A stretch of DNA of 64,000 nucleotides from Moheibacter lacus (GTDB lineage Bacteria; Bacteroidota; Bacteroidia; Flavobacteriales; Weeksellaceae). The notes under the pieces were generated by a model. The model did no database searches and was not told the DNA's origin. It saw only the letters and a program-made list of their open reading frames with translations. Shown piece by piece: positions 34,891-45,657 of this stretch; the first letter of the stretch is position 1; each line of letters starts with the position of its first letter. Position numbers and translations under genes: made by a program. Location: the NCBI RefSeq assembly GCF_014042165.1, contig NZ_JACDZE010000001.1, forward strand, positions 248,001-312,000. The letters run 5' to 3'.

Positions 34891-34982
34891 TTTCGTTCAA
34901 AATCGAGTTGTCAAGCAATCCTTGATAGTTGGATTTGCCAAATTATTTAGTCAAAATCAATTTGTTCTATAGATCTAAATCA

Positions 34983-35981
34983 ATGCCTTTAGTCTCCATC
35001 AATATCCCGGTTTATAAATGCGAAAATTATATTTTACGCTGTTTGGAATCTGTGAAAAATCAGACATATAAAAATCTGGAAATCATATTGGTGAATGATG
35101 CCACACCCGACAACAGCATTGAAATTATTGAAAAATTCATTTCGGAAAATCCCGATTTGAACATTCAACTGCTTCACCACGAAAAAAATTCTGGATTATC
35201 GGTTGTCCGAAATACGGGAATTGATAATTCCAGCGGGAAATATATTTATATGCTCGATAGCGATGATTATATTTCAAATGATTGTATCGAAAAATTGGTT
35301 GAACTGGCCGAAAAAGAAAATACAGACATCGTCGTTGGCGAAACAATTTGCTTAGACTCGACTGATGGACAGGAAAAGTTGTTGTTTCCAATTCGTGCCG
35401 AAGAAAAAGCTTACGAAGGAAATGACTTTATTTTCGAAAGATTTATTGCGGGAGACTGGCCAATCATTGCTCCAAACAAATTATATAACCGTGAATGGAT
35501 TTTAAAAAATGAGTTAAAATTCATACCCGGACTTTATTCACAGGATGAACTTTGGGCTTTTCATTGCGCCTTCAAAATCAACAAAATAGCTTTCCTAAAA
35601 GAGGTTACTTATATTTACTATCTGCATGGTGCCTCGACTATTTACAACAAAACCAAAGTCAATTTCGAAAACCATCAAACCATTGTCGAATGGTTTATAA
35701 AAGCTTATCAAGAAACCAATTCCAAACGAAAACAACTCATCAAAAAAAAGTTAATCGGCTTCAAGGAAACTACTTTGCAAATGCAATGGAAATCAATGCG
35801 GGACGATGTTCCTTACTGGAAACAAAATTATGCACGACTGAAAAAAGCGCCCAAATTGAGCCTTTCGGACTATTTTTCTTCGGAATTTACAACAGACCAA
35901 AAAAAGAGAAATTTATTCCTGAATTTGCCCACCGAATTAGGTTTCCGACTTTTTAAATGGCGTTACGAAAGAAAGTTCTGA
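34983..35981 (+). CDS. Family 2 glycosyltransferase
   Basis: The ATG at 34983 gives 332 residues starting MPLVSINIPVYKCENYILRCL; an upstream in-frame TTG at 34929 adds 18 residues without family support. VNDATPDNS and LDSDDYIS near residue 92 mark the nucleotide-sugar site. It is convergent with the next gene, overlapping it by 19 bp at the 3' ends. Confidence 0.9.
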   Translation: MPLVSINIPVYKCENYILRCLESVKNQTYKNLEIILVNDATPDNSIEIIEKFISENPDLNIQLLHHEKNSGLSVVRNTGIDNSSGKYIYMLDSDDYISNDCIEKLVELAEKENTDIVVGETICLDSTDGQEKLLFPIRAEEKAYEGNDFIFERFIAGDWPIIAPNKLYNREWILKNELKFIPGLYSQDELWAFHCAFKINKIAFLKEVTYIYYLHGASTIYNKTKVNFENHQTIVEWFIKAYQETNSKRKQLIKKKLIGFKETTLQMQWKSMRDDVPYWKQNYARLKKAPKLSLSDYFSSEFTTDQKKRNLFLNLPTELGFRLFKWRYERKF

Positions 35982-36655
35982 TAATATTTTTTCAAAATCC
36001 CCGACAAATAATTTTCCTTGTCCTGTAAATTATTTTTTCGGAAATAATTCTGAACATCGGGAATGTCAATCGAATAACTTTGTCCGGCCTTTAGCAATTC
36101 CAGTTCGGCTTTTTGTTGTAGAAATGTTTCGATGATTTGGATGATTTGAAGGATCGAATAATTGGACAAATAAGCAACATTGACGATCTGATTAAATCTT
36201 TGATTTTCTATCAATTCCAAAACAATTTCAACTACATCTTCCACATCGATTAAATTTCTCGAAGCCTCTATATGCGTCTTTATAACTTTATTTCCCCGAA
36301 TTGAATTCACCAAAAAATTGATCAACGTATTTTTATTCCCGCCCTTTCCCACAGCATTACTTATGCGAACGATTAAATAATTTTCTGCTTCTGTCGCAAT
36401 GATGTGTTCCATCGCCAATTTATGATTGACATACGCACTTGCATTTTTTGAAGAATCGTAAATACTACAGGTACTGAAATAAACAAAGAGTTGGTTTGGG
36501 TTTTCAAAAATGGTTTTTCGGATCAAATTTTCTTCCCGTAAAAATTGTTTTTCATCGGTCTCCAACGAATTGGAAACACCTGAAGCAAAAAAGACAATGT
36601 CCTTTTTATCAAAATTTCGGAACGCATTTGCGATTAAACCGTTTCCTATGATCAT
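35963..36655 (-). CDS. Short NAD-dependent epimerase/dehydratase-like protein
   Basis: A 230-residue Rossmann-fold protein with a shortened NAD loop, IIGNGLIANAF (GxGxxA), FSTCSIYD in place of the Ser/Thr motif, and YVNHKLAMEHII carrying a Tyr-x3-Lys. It is about 100 residues shorter than typical sugar epimerases, so activity may be reduced or specialised. It ends inside the 3' end of the opposing GT2 gene. Confidence 0.78.
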   Translation of the reverse strand: MIIGNGLIANAFRNFDKKDIVFFASGVSNSLETDEKQFLREENLIRKTIFENPNQLFVYFSTCSIYDSSKNASAYVNHKLAMEHIIATEAENYLIVRISNAVGKGGNKNTLINFLVNSIRGNKVIKTHIEASRNLIDVEDVVEIVLELIENQRFNQIVNVAYLSNYSILQIIQIIETFLQQKAELELLKAGQSYSIDIPDVQNYFRKNNLQDKENYLSGILKKYYQNFLS

Positions 36656-36681
36656 GGTTTAAGGATTGGGATTTTGAAACA

Positions 36682-36731
36682 CAAATCTACAAATTCCAAT
36701 CGACCCGATTCATAAATTCGTCCTACATTTG
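36682..36731. promoter_or_regulatory. Divergent promoter boxes for the short epimerase and menD
   Basis: Minus strand: TAGATTTG at 36689-36682, 26 bp before the epimerase ATG. Plus strand: TACATTTG at 36724-36731. The plus-strand box contains the TTG at 36729, so that codon is not a credible menD start. Confidence 0.6.
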
Positions 36732-36752
36732 CGGAGCAAGAAGCACAGCAGA

Positions 36753-38426
36753 TTGAAAAAATTTTCTAAAAAACTAAATGTTCAACTCATCGCCGAAACT
36801 TTTAAATCTTTCGGAATTGATCACATCGTACTTTCTCCCGGCTCAAGAAATGGCGCTTTGGCGACTCATTTTTCGCATCATCCCGACTTTAAAACCTACA
36901 GCATCGTGGATGAACGTTCGGCAGGATTTGTCGGTTTGGGCATGGCGCAACAACTGAAAAAACCCGTTGTGTTATGTTGCACATCAGGCTCTGCAGTAGT
37001 GAATTATTATCCAGCTGTGACTGAAGCTTTTTACCAAAACGTTCCGCTGATCATTCTTTCAGCTGACCGTCCGGAACATTTGGTGGATAATTTTGACGGC
37101 CAAACGATACGTCAAAAAAATGCTTTGGATCTTCACTGTTACCATAGCACGCAATTGACTGAAGATGAGTCAACTCAATCGCTGACAGAAAATTTAGGGC
37201 TCATTAAAAAAGCGGTCAGAAATTCGATTCAAAATTCCGGTCCGGTTCATATCAATATGCCTTTTTCAGAGCCTTTGTATGAATTTCAAGAAACGATAGA
37301 CATTCAGTTTGAGGAATTTAAAATTCCGGATTTAGCTAAAGAAAATGACGAAATTGATGATGAAAAATTGATCCAAAAGTGGAATGCTTCACAAAAGAAA
37401 TTGGTGCTCGTCGGCATGCAATTTCCGGATGAAAAATTAAATGAATGGATAAAAAAATTGGCGGATGATGATTCGGTTGTGATTTTAACCGAAACGACTT
37501 CCAATTTACATTCGCCCAGATTTTTCAATAAAATTGATTCGGTAATATTTTCGTTAAAAGATGAAATTTTAGAACATTTAAAACCTGAAATTCTTTTAAC
37601 GGTTGGACAAAATGTAATTTCGAAAAAAGTGAAATCTTTCCTTCGAAATCACCAGCCACAAGAACATTGGCATTTGGATGAATTCTGGCAACCCGATACT
37701 TATCAGTGCCTTACAGAGAAAATTCAAATTAATTCAATTGAATTTTTAGAAGAATTCGTTCCGAAAATTATTCAACAAAAATCGCAGTATTTTAACGATT
37801 GGAATTCGATCCGAAAAGAAAAAGAAATTCATCAAAATGAATTTGCCGAAAACCAAACGTTCTCGGACTTCAAAGCGATGGAAAAATTAGTCGAAACTTA
37901 TCCTGAAAATGCACAGATTCATTACAGCAATTCGGCGGTCATCCGTTACGCACAGCTTTTTTCTCATTCCGATAAAAATTCAATTTTCTGCAACCGCGGC
38001 ACAAGTGGCATCGACGGATGTACCTCAACAGCGGCCGGAGCAGCAATTGTCAATGATATACAAACCGTTTTGGTAACAGGCGACATCAGTTTTTTCTACG
38101 ACAGCAATGGGCTTTGGAACCCTTATATTCCCCATTCTTTCCGCATTATTTTATTGAACAATGGTGGAGGAAATATCTTTAAAATCATTCCGGGACCAGA
38201 AAATTCAGGTGTAGTTGAAACGGTTTTTGAAACAAGACACCATTTAAGCGCTGAACATTTGGCCGAAATGTTTGGATTTGAATATAAAAAGGTAGAAAAT
38301 TTAGATCAACTAGAAGATGTTTTGGAAGATTTCTACGCCATTTCAGAAAAACCTAAATTACTGGAAATCAAAACATCAGAAATAGATAACGCAAAAATCC
38401 AACGTGATTATTTCAATTTCATTTAA
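36753..38426 (+). CDS. menD: 2-succinyl-5-enolpyruvyl-6-hydroxy-3-cyclohexene-1-carboxylate synthase
   Basis: MenD is a thiamine-diphosphate enzyme of menaquinone synthesis, joining isochorismate and 2-oxoglutarate. The start is probably TTG 36753 (557 residues, start MKKFSKKLNVQLIAETF), since TTG 36729 lies in the promoter box. Conserved elements are LSPGSRNGALATHF, the catalytic glutamate region VDERSAGFVGLG, TSGSAVVNYYPAVTEA, the C-terminal GDISFFYDSNG (ThDP/Mg motif) and NNGGGNIFKIIPG. Menaquinone is the usual respiratory quinone of this group. No other men genes are adjacent. Confidence 0.93.
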   Translation: MKKFSKKLNVQLIAETFKSFGIDHIVLSPGSRNGALATHFSHHPDFKTYSIVDERSAGFVGLGMAQQLKKPVVLCCTSGSAVVNYYPAVTEAFYQNVPLIILSADRPEHLVDNFDGQTIRQKNALDLHCYHSTQLTEDESTQSLTENLGLIKKAVRNSIQNSGPVHINMPFSEPLYEFQETIDIQFEEFKIPDLAKENDEIDDEKLIQKWNASQKKLVLVGMQFPDEKLNEWIKKLADDDSVVILTETTSNLHSPRFFNKIDSVIFSLKDEILEHLKPEILLTVGQNVISKKVKSFLRNHQPQEHWHLDEFWQPDTYQCLTEKIQINSIEFLEEFVPKIIQQKSQYFNDWNSIRKEKEIHQNEFAENQTFSDFKAMEKLVETYPENAQIHYSNSAVIRYAQLFSHSDKNSIFCNRGTSGIDGCTSTAAGAAIVNDIQTVLVTGDISFFYDSNGLWNPYIPHSFRIILLNNGGGNIFKIIPGPENSGVVETVFETRHHLSAEHLAEMFGFEYKKVENLDQLEDVLEDFYAISEKPKLLEIKTSEIDNAKIQRDYFNFI

Positions 38427-38445
38427 GTTGAAACTTCGTAATTCT

Positions 38446-38970
38446 TTATAAAACTCGAGTGGCTTTTACAAATCTTTTGTTCCAATAGGTTTCTTCTAGA
38501 GAACTGACGATGACGCCTTTTGAAGTGGACGAATGGATAAAGAAAACCTCGCCGTTTTTCACTTTTTCAACAATTCCGACATGGCTGATGCTGGAACCGG
38601 AGGTTTTAAAAAACACCAAATCTCCTTCTTTTACTTCACGCAGTCGGATTTCTTTTCCTTGTTTGGCTTGGTCACGGGAGATTCTCGGCATTTTGATTCC
38701 GGCTGCGTCAAATGCATTGATCACCAAACCGGAACAATCTAAACCGCTTTTTGTCGTGCCACCGTATTTATAAGGCGTTCCGAGGTACCGATACGCTTCT
38801 TTCACAACCGAATTGGCTTCTTTATGAGCTGCATTGGATTTAGAATTCGTACGATCCCTAACTTCTCGTTTTTTGTATTCGGAAGATTTATAGGAGATTT
38901 TTCTGGATGAATTACAAGCAGTTATCGACATTAAAACCAAAACCAAAATAGTAGATCTCCAAATCCTCAT
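38446..38970 (-). CDS. NlpC/P60 (C40) cell-wall peptidase lipoprotein
   Basis: The ATG at 38970 gives 174 residues with a lipoprotein signal, [19 protein letters not shown]. The NlpC/P60 catalytic elements are visible: [13 protein letters not shown], the nucleophile LDCSGLV, and histidines in SHVGIV and FIHSS. It should cut D-Glu-meso-DAP bonds in peptidoglycan while anchored to a membrane. The in-frame start at 39039 would put 23 residues before the signal and is rejected. Confidence 0.9.
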   Translation of the reverse strand: MRIWRSTILVLVLMSITACNSSRKISYKSSEYKKREVRDRTNSKSNAAHKEANSVVKEAYRYLGTPYKYGGTTKSGLDCSGLVINAFDAAGIKMPRISRDQAKQGKEIRLREVKEGDLVFFKTSGSSISHVGIVEKVKNGEVFFIHSSTSKGVIVSSLEETYWNKRFVKATRVL

Positions 38971-39086
38971 ACATCCGTTTTTTAAATTCAATTTAAATTT
39001 ACAACGGATAAAATTAGAAATTCTTGTAGATATGAACAATTAATCAACAGGTTTTTCAACAGTTTTCAGCTAAAATCATACCTATC

Positions 39087-39515
39087 CTACTCTGGTTCAA
39101 CTCCGGGCGGATTAAACAATCCCCAATCATCCAAAATATAATGCCAAGGATCGAAAGTTTTCACCCAGTTTCTAAATAAGATTTTAAATTCTTCAATTTC
39201 ATTTCGTATAAGCTGAATATAATCTTGCTCACCCTCGATTCCAAAAATTTCCAACGCGCCAACTGAAACATAAATTTCTCTAGCTGCCTTTCTAATGATC
39301 GCTGCATTTTCCATCCTGATATCATAAATATCGGCTCCTTCTGCTCCTGCTATTTTTGCGGGAATAAGGATAGCATTTTCTAATAATAACGCAATCTGAA
39401 AATCTAAAAATTCCTGCTGATCTCCATCTAAAGTTTTCACAAATCGGTGTATGATTTCTGAAATTTCGATAGCCTTGATGAAAATAGGCAATTCTTTATG
39501 TGACGAATCCTTCAT
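39087..39515 (-). CDS. Unrecognised 142-residue protein downstream of a sigma factor
   Basis: Not a family I recognise. It is mainly helical and acidic (IEISEIIHRFVKTLDGDQQEFLDFQIALLLENAI is one predicted amphipathic region) with no membrane segment; the C-terminus is tryptophan-rich (WVKTFDPWHYILDDW). It starts 2 bp after the ECF sigma factor stop and so is cotranscribed. A role in controlling that sigma factor is possible but unsupported beyond position. Confidence 0.6.
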   Translation of the reverse strand: MKDSSHKELPIFIKAIEISEIIHRFVKTLDGDQQEFLDFQIALLLENAILIPAKIAGAEGADIYDIRMENAAIIRKAAREIYVSVGALEIFGIEGEQDYIQLIRNEIEEFKILFRNWVKTFDPWHYILDDWGLFNPPGVEPE

Positions 39516-39517
39516 CC

Positions 39518-40063
39518 CTATCCATTTAATATTTCTTGAAGCAATTGTTTGGCTCTTAATATCCTAACTTTTACATTGGCCAATGTCAAATCCAATTCTT
39601 CTGCAATTTCTTTGTAGGTTTTTTCTTCTAAAAATCGAAGTTCTATGATTTTTCGGTATTCGGGTTTTAGTTTTTGAAGATGCAAAATCAAAGCATCATT
39701 GTCCTGTTGTTGAATCAACGAATCTTCAGGGCTTGGCAATTCTTCTTGAATTTCAATTACATAATTTTCGTCATCGAGCGAGATTTTCAAAGCCGGTTTT
39801 TTACGGATGTGGTCAATCATCGTATTATGAGCGATAGAAAGAAGCCAAGTTTTAAAATCAAAATCAGCATTATACAACTTTAATTTGGCAAAAACTTTTG
39901 TAAAGGTTTCGATGGCAATGTCTTCCGCCTCTTCTTCGTCCTTAATTTTCTGATAAACATAATTGAAAACATTGTCCCAAAAAATATCCATCAGCAGATT
40001 TTGCGCTTGACGTTTTCCTTTTTTTGCTTCGAAAATGACGGTTTGAAGTTTCTTTTTTTTCAC
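39518..40063 (-). CDS. ECF-type RNA polymerase sigma factor
   Basis: A 181-residue sigma-70 family factor. Region 2 is visible (NVFNYVYQKIKDEEEAEDIAIETF, then FKTWLLSIAHNTMIDHIRK) and region 4 (LKPEYRKIIELRFLEEKTYKEIAEELDLTLANVKVRILRAK). No anti-sigma protein with a membrane segment follows; the next gene is a soluble unknown. Confidence 0.92.
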   Translation of the reverse strand: MKKKKLQTVIFEAKKGKRQAQNLLMDIFWDNVFNYVYQKIKDEEEAEDIAIETFTKVFAKLKLYNADFDFKTWLLSIAHNTMIDHIRKKPALKISLDDENYVIEIQEELPSPEDSLIQQQDNDALILHLQKLKPEYRKIIELRFLEEKTYKEIAEELDLTLANVKVRILRAKQLLQEILNG

Positions 40064-40283
40064 AGTTTAAAAGACTAATTTACAGATAATTGGATTGACC
40101 TAAAAGTATCAAGTAAAAATCAAAGGGTTTACATTCTCTAAACACCTATCCCCTATTTTTAAATTAATTTGAATTCGATTTTCATTTAAATTAATTTAAA
40201 AACCGTGTTTTCTCTATAGATTTCACTGCAAAATACGCAAAAAAATAATTCACAGTTATTCCTCCGCTCTTCTTATTCAACCT
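40064..40283. other. Intergenic region between hemB 3' end and sigma factor
   Basis: About 220 bp without a gene. It contains AAATTAATTT twice near 40160-40200 and presumably the sigma factor promoter, though no clean TAnnTTTG box on the minus strand was found. Confidence 0.45.
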
Positions 40284-40309
40284 AGGCTGCAATTTTTTTG
40301 CAGCCTTTT

Positions 40310-40311
<2 letters not shown>
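40284..40311 (+). terminator. Strong hairpin with plus-strand T tract at the hemB stop
   Basis: Arms AGGCTGCAA (40284-40292) and TTGCAGCCT (40298-40306) are perfectly complementary, followed by TTTTT on the plus strand. On the minus strand, where hemB ends, the hairpin is preceded by an A tract and lacks a following U tract. Its polarity is thus opposite to the adjacent genes. Confidence 0.65.
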
Positions 40312-41377
<1,066 letters not shown>

Positions 41378-42292
41378 TCAATTTTCCGATGAAAGTCCTT
41401 TTTTGTATTTCAAAGGCGTAAATCCGGTCAGCGTTTTAAAGTGTTTGATGAATTGGCTGGGCGAAGCAAATGCGAGCGAATAAGCTATATCGGCTATGGA
41501 ATTTTTAGTGTTTTCCAGTAAAAATTTGGCTTTCTTAATTTTTTCAATAAGAATAAATTCGTTGGGCGTCATCCCGATTTCTCTTTTAAAATGCCGGTGA
41601 AAAGTCGATTTGCTCATAAATGCCTTATCGGCAATTTCGTCGATAGTTAGTGCTTTGTGGTGATTTCTCCGAATGTAGTCGATGGCAAAAGCCAATTGAT
41701 TGACATTGGAAAAAGATTGTGTTTTTTTCAACAATAGGTTCCTCGCATTGGATTGTAACAAATTTATAATCAACTCTTTGGTCGTCAATTTGCTGAGTGT
41801 GTCTCGGTATTGCGTATTGGAATTGGCCAATAAAATAATACGTTCGATGTTTCTGGAAAGAATAAAGTCATTTTCGAATTTAATAGAAGACAAATCCATC
41901 GCCCAAAGCGAATCATCCAATTTTGGTGCATTTTCATTGAGCATCATCAAGGTATCTTTTATTTCTTCAGGCGAAATTATCAGTGCCATACATCGCGTTG
42001 GATTTTGGTTTTCCGCATCTGGGAAATCAATCTGCATGGCTTTATGTCGATCCAAAACTAATGATTCTTCCGGTAAAAATTCAAAGGAATGTTCACCGCC
42101 GAAATGCATCACCTTTTTCCCGGAAAGCATGGTCAATAATGACATTTCATCAAATTCCAATTCAAAACCAAATGTTCTCATTTTGGTTTCAAATAAATGC
42201 AAATCCACCTCATCGGTATGAAAACTCAATTGATTTTCAATCGGCGTGATGACTTTTCCTTCTTCATAAATTTTTGAAATAGACGAATTCAT
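41378..42292 (-). CDS. AraC-family transcriptional regulator
   Basis: A 304-residue regulator. The C-terminal hundred residues contain the two AraC helix-turn-helices (LTIDEIADKAFMSKSTFHRHFKREIG and SIADIAYSLAFASPSQFIKHFKTLTGFTP). The N-terminal 190 residues fit an AraC-type effector domain. It is divergent from the aldehyde dehydrogenase and DUF779 genes, the expected target, and two TTGACAC repeats lie between them. Confidence 0.9.
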   Translation of the reverse strand: MNSSISKIYEEGKVITPIENQLSFHTDEVDLHLFETKMRTFGFELEFDEMSLLTMLSGKKVMHFGGEHSFEFLPEESLVLDRHKAMQIDFPDAENQNPTRCMALIISPEEIKDTLMMLNENAPKLDDSLWAMDLSSIKFENDFILSRNIERIILLANSNTQYRDTLSKLTTKELIINLLQSNARNLLLKKTQSFSNVNQLAFAIDYIRRNHHKALTIDEIADKAFMSKSTFHRHFKREIGMTPNEFILIEKIKKAKFLLENTKNSIADIAYSLAFASPSQFIKHFKTLTGFTPLKYKKGLSSEN

Positions 42293-42314
42293 AATTTTAC
42301 TACTCGGTGTATCC

Positions 42315-42342
42315 TTGACACTAAAATAGTATTTTTTGACAC
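42315..42342. promoter_or_regulatory. Putative AraC half-sites (TTGACAC x 2)
   Basis: TTGACAC at 42315-42321 and 42336-42342 are direct repeats 21 bp apart, two helical turns, as expected for an AraC-type activator. They lie just upstream of a weak -7 box (TAACTTTA, 42375-42382) of the aldehyde dehydrogenase gene. Confidence 0.55.
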
Positions 42343-42417
42343 ATATCCATCTATTTTTTCATCAATTCAATTTCTAACTTTATCAAAATTAAAATTTTAA
42401 CTTAAAATAAAGGAATT

Positions 42418-43977
42418 ATGGACAATGAAAAAGAACAGGTTTTGGATGCTCCTACAGCAAGTCAAGCTCAAAATTCGACCGTAAAAAACTGGCCTAAATT
42501 TAAAGAACAATATGACAATTATATCGATGGAAAATGGACTCCACCTGTAAACGGAAAGTATTTTGACAATATTTCTCCGGTGAACGGAAAAGTTTTCACA
42601 AAAGCGGCGCATTCTTCCAAAGAAGATTTGGAATTGGCTGTAAATGCAGCGCATGAAGCTTTTAAAACTTGGGGGAAAACTTCAGCAACTGAAAGAAGCA
42701 TCATATTAAATAAGATAGCGGATAGAATTGAAGAAAATCTCGAATATCTGGCAATAGTTGAAACCATCGACAACGGAAAAGCTGTGCGTGAAACTTTGAA
42801 TGCAGACATTCCTTTGGCGATAGATCATTTCCGCTATTTTGCAGGTGTAATCCGTGCAGAAGAAGGCTCGCATGTAGAATTGGACGAGAATACGGTTTCT
42901 TTAATCGTTCATGAACCCATCGGAGTCGTTGCGCAAATCATTCCTTGGAATTTCCCGATTTTGATGGCCGTTTGGAAATTGGCTCCTGCATTGGCAGCCG
43001 GAAACTGTGTAATCCTGAAACCTGCTGAAAGCACACCAACTTCGATTATGGTGATGATGGAATTAATTGGTGATTTATTGCCTCCAGGAGTCGTGAATAT
43101 CGTCAATGGTTTCGGTTCAGAATTAGGCCGCGCATTGGTCACCAATCCAAAAGTCAAAAAAGCGGCTTTTACAGGTTCTACGCCTACTGGTCGTTTGGTG
43201 ATGCAGTATGCAACGGAAAACATCATTCCAGTAACCTTAGAATTGGGTGGAAAATCTCCCAATGTTTTCTTCAGTTCCGTAATGGACAAAGACGATGAGT
43301 TTCTCGATAAAGCTATCGAAGGAGCGGTTTTATTTGCTTTTAACCAAGGTGAAATCTGTACATGTCCTTCGCGTATGTTGATTCAAGAAGACATTTATGA
43401 AAAATTCATCGAAAAAGTAATTGCAAGAGTAGAAGCCATTAAGGTGGGTGACCCATTGGATACAACGGTCATGATGGGCGCGCAAGCTTCAAAAATTCAA
43501 TACGATAAAATTGACAATTACATCAAATTAGGAAAAGAAGAAGGCGCAGAAGTGTTGACCGGAGGTGATGTCAATCAATTGGGAGGAGATTTGGAAAATG
43601 GATATTACATCAAACCGACGCTTTTCAAAGGACATAATAAAATGAGAATTTTCCAAGAAGAAATTTTCGGCCCTGTTCTAGCAGTTACGACATTTAAAAC
43701 GGTAGATGAAGCCATCGAAATCGCCAACGATACATTGTATGGTCTGGGTGCAGGAGTTTGGACGCGTGATGCACATGAATTGTATCGAGTACCAAGAGCC
43801 ATCGAAGCCGGAAGAGTTTGGGTGAACAATTACCATGCTTATCCTGCAGGAGCTCCATTTGGTGGTTACAAACAATCTGGAATTGGAAGGGAAAACCACA
43901 AAATGATGTTAGGTCATTACCGTCAAACCAAAAATATGTTGATTTCGTACAACAAAAATAAGTTAGGATTCTTTTAA
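42418..43977 (+). CDS. NAD-dependent aldehyde dehydrogenase
   Basis: A 519-residue aldehyde dehydrogenase of the acetaldehyde-type ExaC/AdhB branch. Visible are [19 protein letters not shown] and KPAEST (cofactor), FTGSTPTGR, the general base in LELGGKSPN, the catalytic cysteine in [11 protein letters not shown] and [10 protein letters not shown]. It oxidises an aldehyde to the acid. The next gene encodes a DUF779 protein, a known partner of this branch, and a hairpin lies between them. Confidence 0.93.
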   Translation: MDNEKEQVLDAPTASQAQNSTVKNWPKFKEQYDNYIDGKWTPPVNGKYFDNISPVNGKVFTKAAHSSKEDLELAVNAAHEAFKTWGKTSATERSIILNKIADRIEENLEYLAIVETIDNGKAVRETLNADIPLAIDHFRYFAGVIRAEEGSHVELDENTVSLIVHEPIGVVAQIIPWNFPILMAVWKLAPALAAGNCVILKPAESTPTSIMVMMELIGDLLPPGVVNIVNGFGSELGRALVTNPKVKKAAFTGSTPTGRLVMQYATENIIPVTLELGGKSPNVFFSSVMDKDDEFLDKAIEGAVLFAFNQGEICTCPSRMLIQEDIYEKFIEKVIARVEAIKVGDPLDTTVMMGAQASKIQYDKIDNYIKLGKEEGAEVLTGGDVNQLGGDLENGYYIKPTLFKGHNKMRIFQEEIFGPVLAVTTFKTVDEAIEIANDTLYGLGAGVWTRDAHELYRVPRAIEAGRVWVNNYHAYPAGAPFGGYKQSGIGRENHKMMLGHYRQTKNMLISYNKNKLGFF

Positions 43978-43998
43978 GAATTGGGGGAAAGGAAGGTT

Positions 43999-44026
43999 AA
44001 GGGTAGTCTTAGGATTACCCTTTTTT
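43999..44026 (+). terminator. Terminator-like hairpin between aldehyde dehydrogenase and DUF779 genes
   Basis: Arms AAGGGTA (43999-44005) and TACCCTT (44016-44022) followed by TTTTTT. With the DUF779 gene starting 23 bp later it may act as a partial terminator lowering downstream expression. Confidence 0.65.
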
Positions 44027-44048
44027 GTAGAATATTAAAAGCAAAAAA

Positions 44049-44423
44049 ATGATAAAAAGACTAGATGCCACAGAAAAAGCGGTGGATTTGATTCTAGAGT
44101 TAAAAGAAGCCCATGGAGAATTGATGTTTTATCAGGCTGGAGGTTGTTGTGAAGGCACTCAACCTCAATGTTTTGAAAAAGGTGGATATTTCCCGCGAAT
44201 GAATGATGTGATGATCGGCGAAATTCTGGGTGCAGAATTTTGGGTAGACCGAGATTTGTTTGAATATTGGCAATACAGCCATTTCACATTGGATGTTTTG
44301 GATGGATTTGGGGTAGGCGGGTTTTCTTTGGAAACACCACTTGGAAAAACATTTAAAATTCATTATCGGCTATTTACAGAAGAAGAATTAAAAGAATTGG
44401 AACCCATTCGATTGATGGAATAA
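44049..44423 (+). CDS. DUF779 domain-containing protein
   Basis: A 124-residue DUF779 protein with the hallmark cysteine motif AGGCCEGTQPQC (about residues 31-42) and FWVDRDLFEYWQYSHFTLDV. DUF779 proteins regularly accompany aldehyde dehydrogenases and are suspected to aid them, but their activity is not established. Confidence 0.88.
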   Translation: MIKRLDATEKAVDLILELKEAHGELMFYQAGGCCEGTQPQCFEKGGYFPRMNDVMIGEILGAEFWVDRDLFEYWQYSHFTLDVLDGFGVGGFSLETPLGKTFKIHYRLFTEEELKELEPIRLME

Positions 44424-44452
44424 CCAAATTTCCATCCCTACCAGAAATGTAT

Positions 44453-44460
44453 TAATTTTG
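44453..44460 (+). promoter_or_regulatory. -7 box directly before the trmD ATG
   Basis: TAATTTTG, four bases (CCGG), then ATG at 44465, again an arrangement predicting a leaderless mRNA. Confidence 0.6.
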
Positions 44461-44464
44461 CCGG

Positions 44465-45148
44465 ATGCGAATTGATATCATAACCGTTTTACCGGAACTT
44501 TTGAGAAGCCCTTTTGAAGCATCTATTTTAAAACGTGCACAAGACAAAGGACTAGTAGAAGTACATTTCCATAATTTACGCGATTATTCCACAGGGAAAT
44601 ACAAAAAAGTAGATGATTATCAATTCGGAGGTGGTGCCGGAATGGTGATGATGATCGAACCCATCGACAAATGCATTTCAAAATTGCAATCTGAGAGAAA
44701 TTATGATGAAATCATTTACCTTACACCTGATGGTCAAACATTAAATCAAAACATAGCAAATGAACTTTCTTTAAAAGGCAATCTCATCATGCTTTGCGGA
44801 CATTATAAAGGCGTCGACCAACGTGTGCGAAATCATTTTGTGACCAGAGAAATCTCCATAGGAGACTATGTTTTAAGCGGAGGAGAATTGGCGGCAGCTG
44901 TACTCGCAGACAGCATCATCAGACTTCTGCCGGGAGTTTTGAACGATGAAACTTCTGCACTTTCTGATTCTTTTCAAGATGATCTTTTGGCTCCCGAGGT
45001 TTATACAAGACCTGCCGAATACAAAGGCATGAAAGTGCCTGAAATCCTTCTATCAGGTGATTTCCCAAAGATCGAAGCTTGGCGCCATCAAAATGCTTTG
45101 GATAGAACGACAAAAAGACGTCCAGATCTACTCAACGATAAAAATTAA
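44465..45148 (+). CDS. trmD: tRNA (guanine-37-N1)-methyltransferase
   Basis: TrmD methylates G37 of tRNAs using SAM, preventing +1 frameshifts. The 227 residues show [13 protein letters not shown], the deep-knot segment [23 protein letters not shown], and [30 protein letters not shown]. It is the catalytic dimer-forming SPOUT enzyme. The usual neighbour rplS is here 17 kb away. Confidence 0.95.
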   Translation: MRIDIITVLPELLRSPFEASILKRAQDKGLVEVHFHNLRDYSTGKYKKVDDYQFGGGAGMVMMIEPIDKCISKLQSERNYDEIIYLTPDGQTLNQNIANELSLKGNLIMLCGHYKGVDQRVRNHFVTREISIGDYVLSGGELAAAVLADSIIRLLPGVLNDETSALSDSFQDDLLAPEVYTRPAEYKGMKVPEILLSGDFPKIEAWRHQNALDRTTKRRPDLLNDKN

Positions 45149-45225
45149 TTTGTAACTTTCTGAATTCTTAATTTTTAACGCAACCTTTTCCATTTTTCAC
45201 GTCTTAAATGAAAGGTTTATGGATT

Positions 45226-45642
45226 ATGAAGAATTTTAAATGGATAGTAGCATTGATGTTGGCAGGACTGTTTGTAACCTCCTGTTTGGATGACGAGCCC
45301 ACATTAAATGTCGATTATGTTTATGCACCTATTGACAGTATCATGATTGGAGAAATTCATCCAGCAAGAGAAGTGACGGAAATCAGGACTTATTTCACAC
45401 GAAACAGCGAATGCGAAGCATTTTTTGACTATGATTACCAGATTGTTGGAAACGAACGGACGGTTTCGATTATTGTGTCCGATTTACAAAATGAAAACTG
45501 CTTAGATATTTCTGAAGCGGCTTCACAGACGTTACAATTTAGACCTGAATCTGCGGGAGATTATACTTTTCGTTTCTGGGCCGGAAATGATGAAAATGAC
45601 GAACCCATTTTTATCGTCCAGGAAATCACAATTCCAGAATAA
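45226..45642 (+). CDS. Hypothetical lipoprotein
   Basis: An ATG at 45226 (138 residues, MKNFKWIVALMLAGLFVTSC) gives a clean lipoprotein signal; an earlier ATG at 45208 adds six residues. The mature part is acidic (SCLDDEPT) and beta-rich. No family recognised. It precedes an ECF sigma factor by 15 bp and is probably cotranscribed with it. Confidence 0.75.
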   Translation: MKNFKWIVALMLAGLFVTSCLDDEPTLNVDYVYAPIDSIMIGEIHPAREVTEIRTYFTRNSECEAFFDYDYQIVGNERTVSIIVSDLQNENCLDISEAASQTLQFRPESAGDYTFRFWAGNDENDEPIFIVQEITIPE

Positions 45643-45657
45643 CCAAAATAAAATGGA

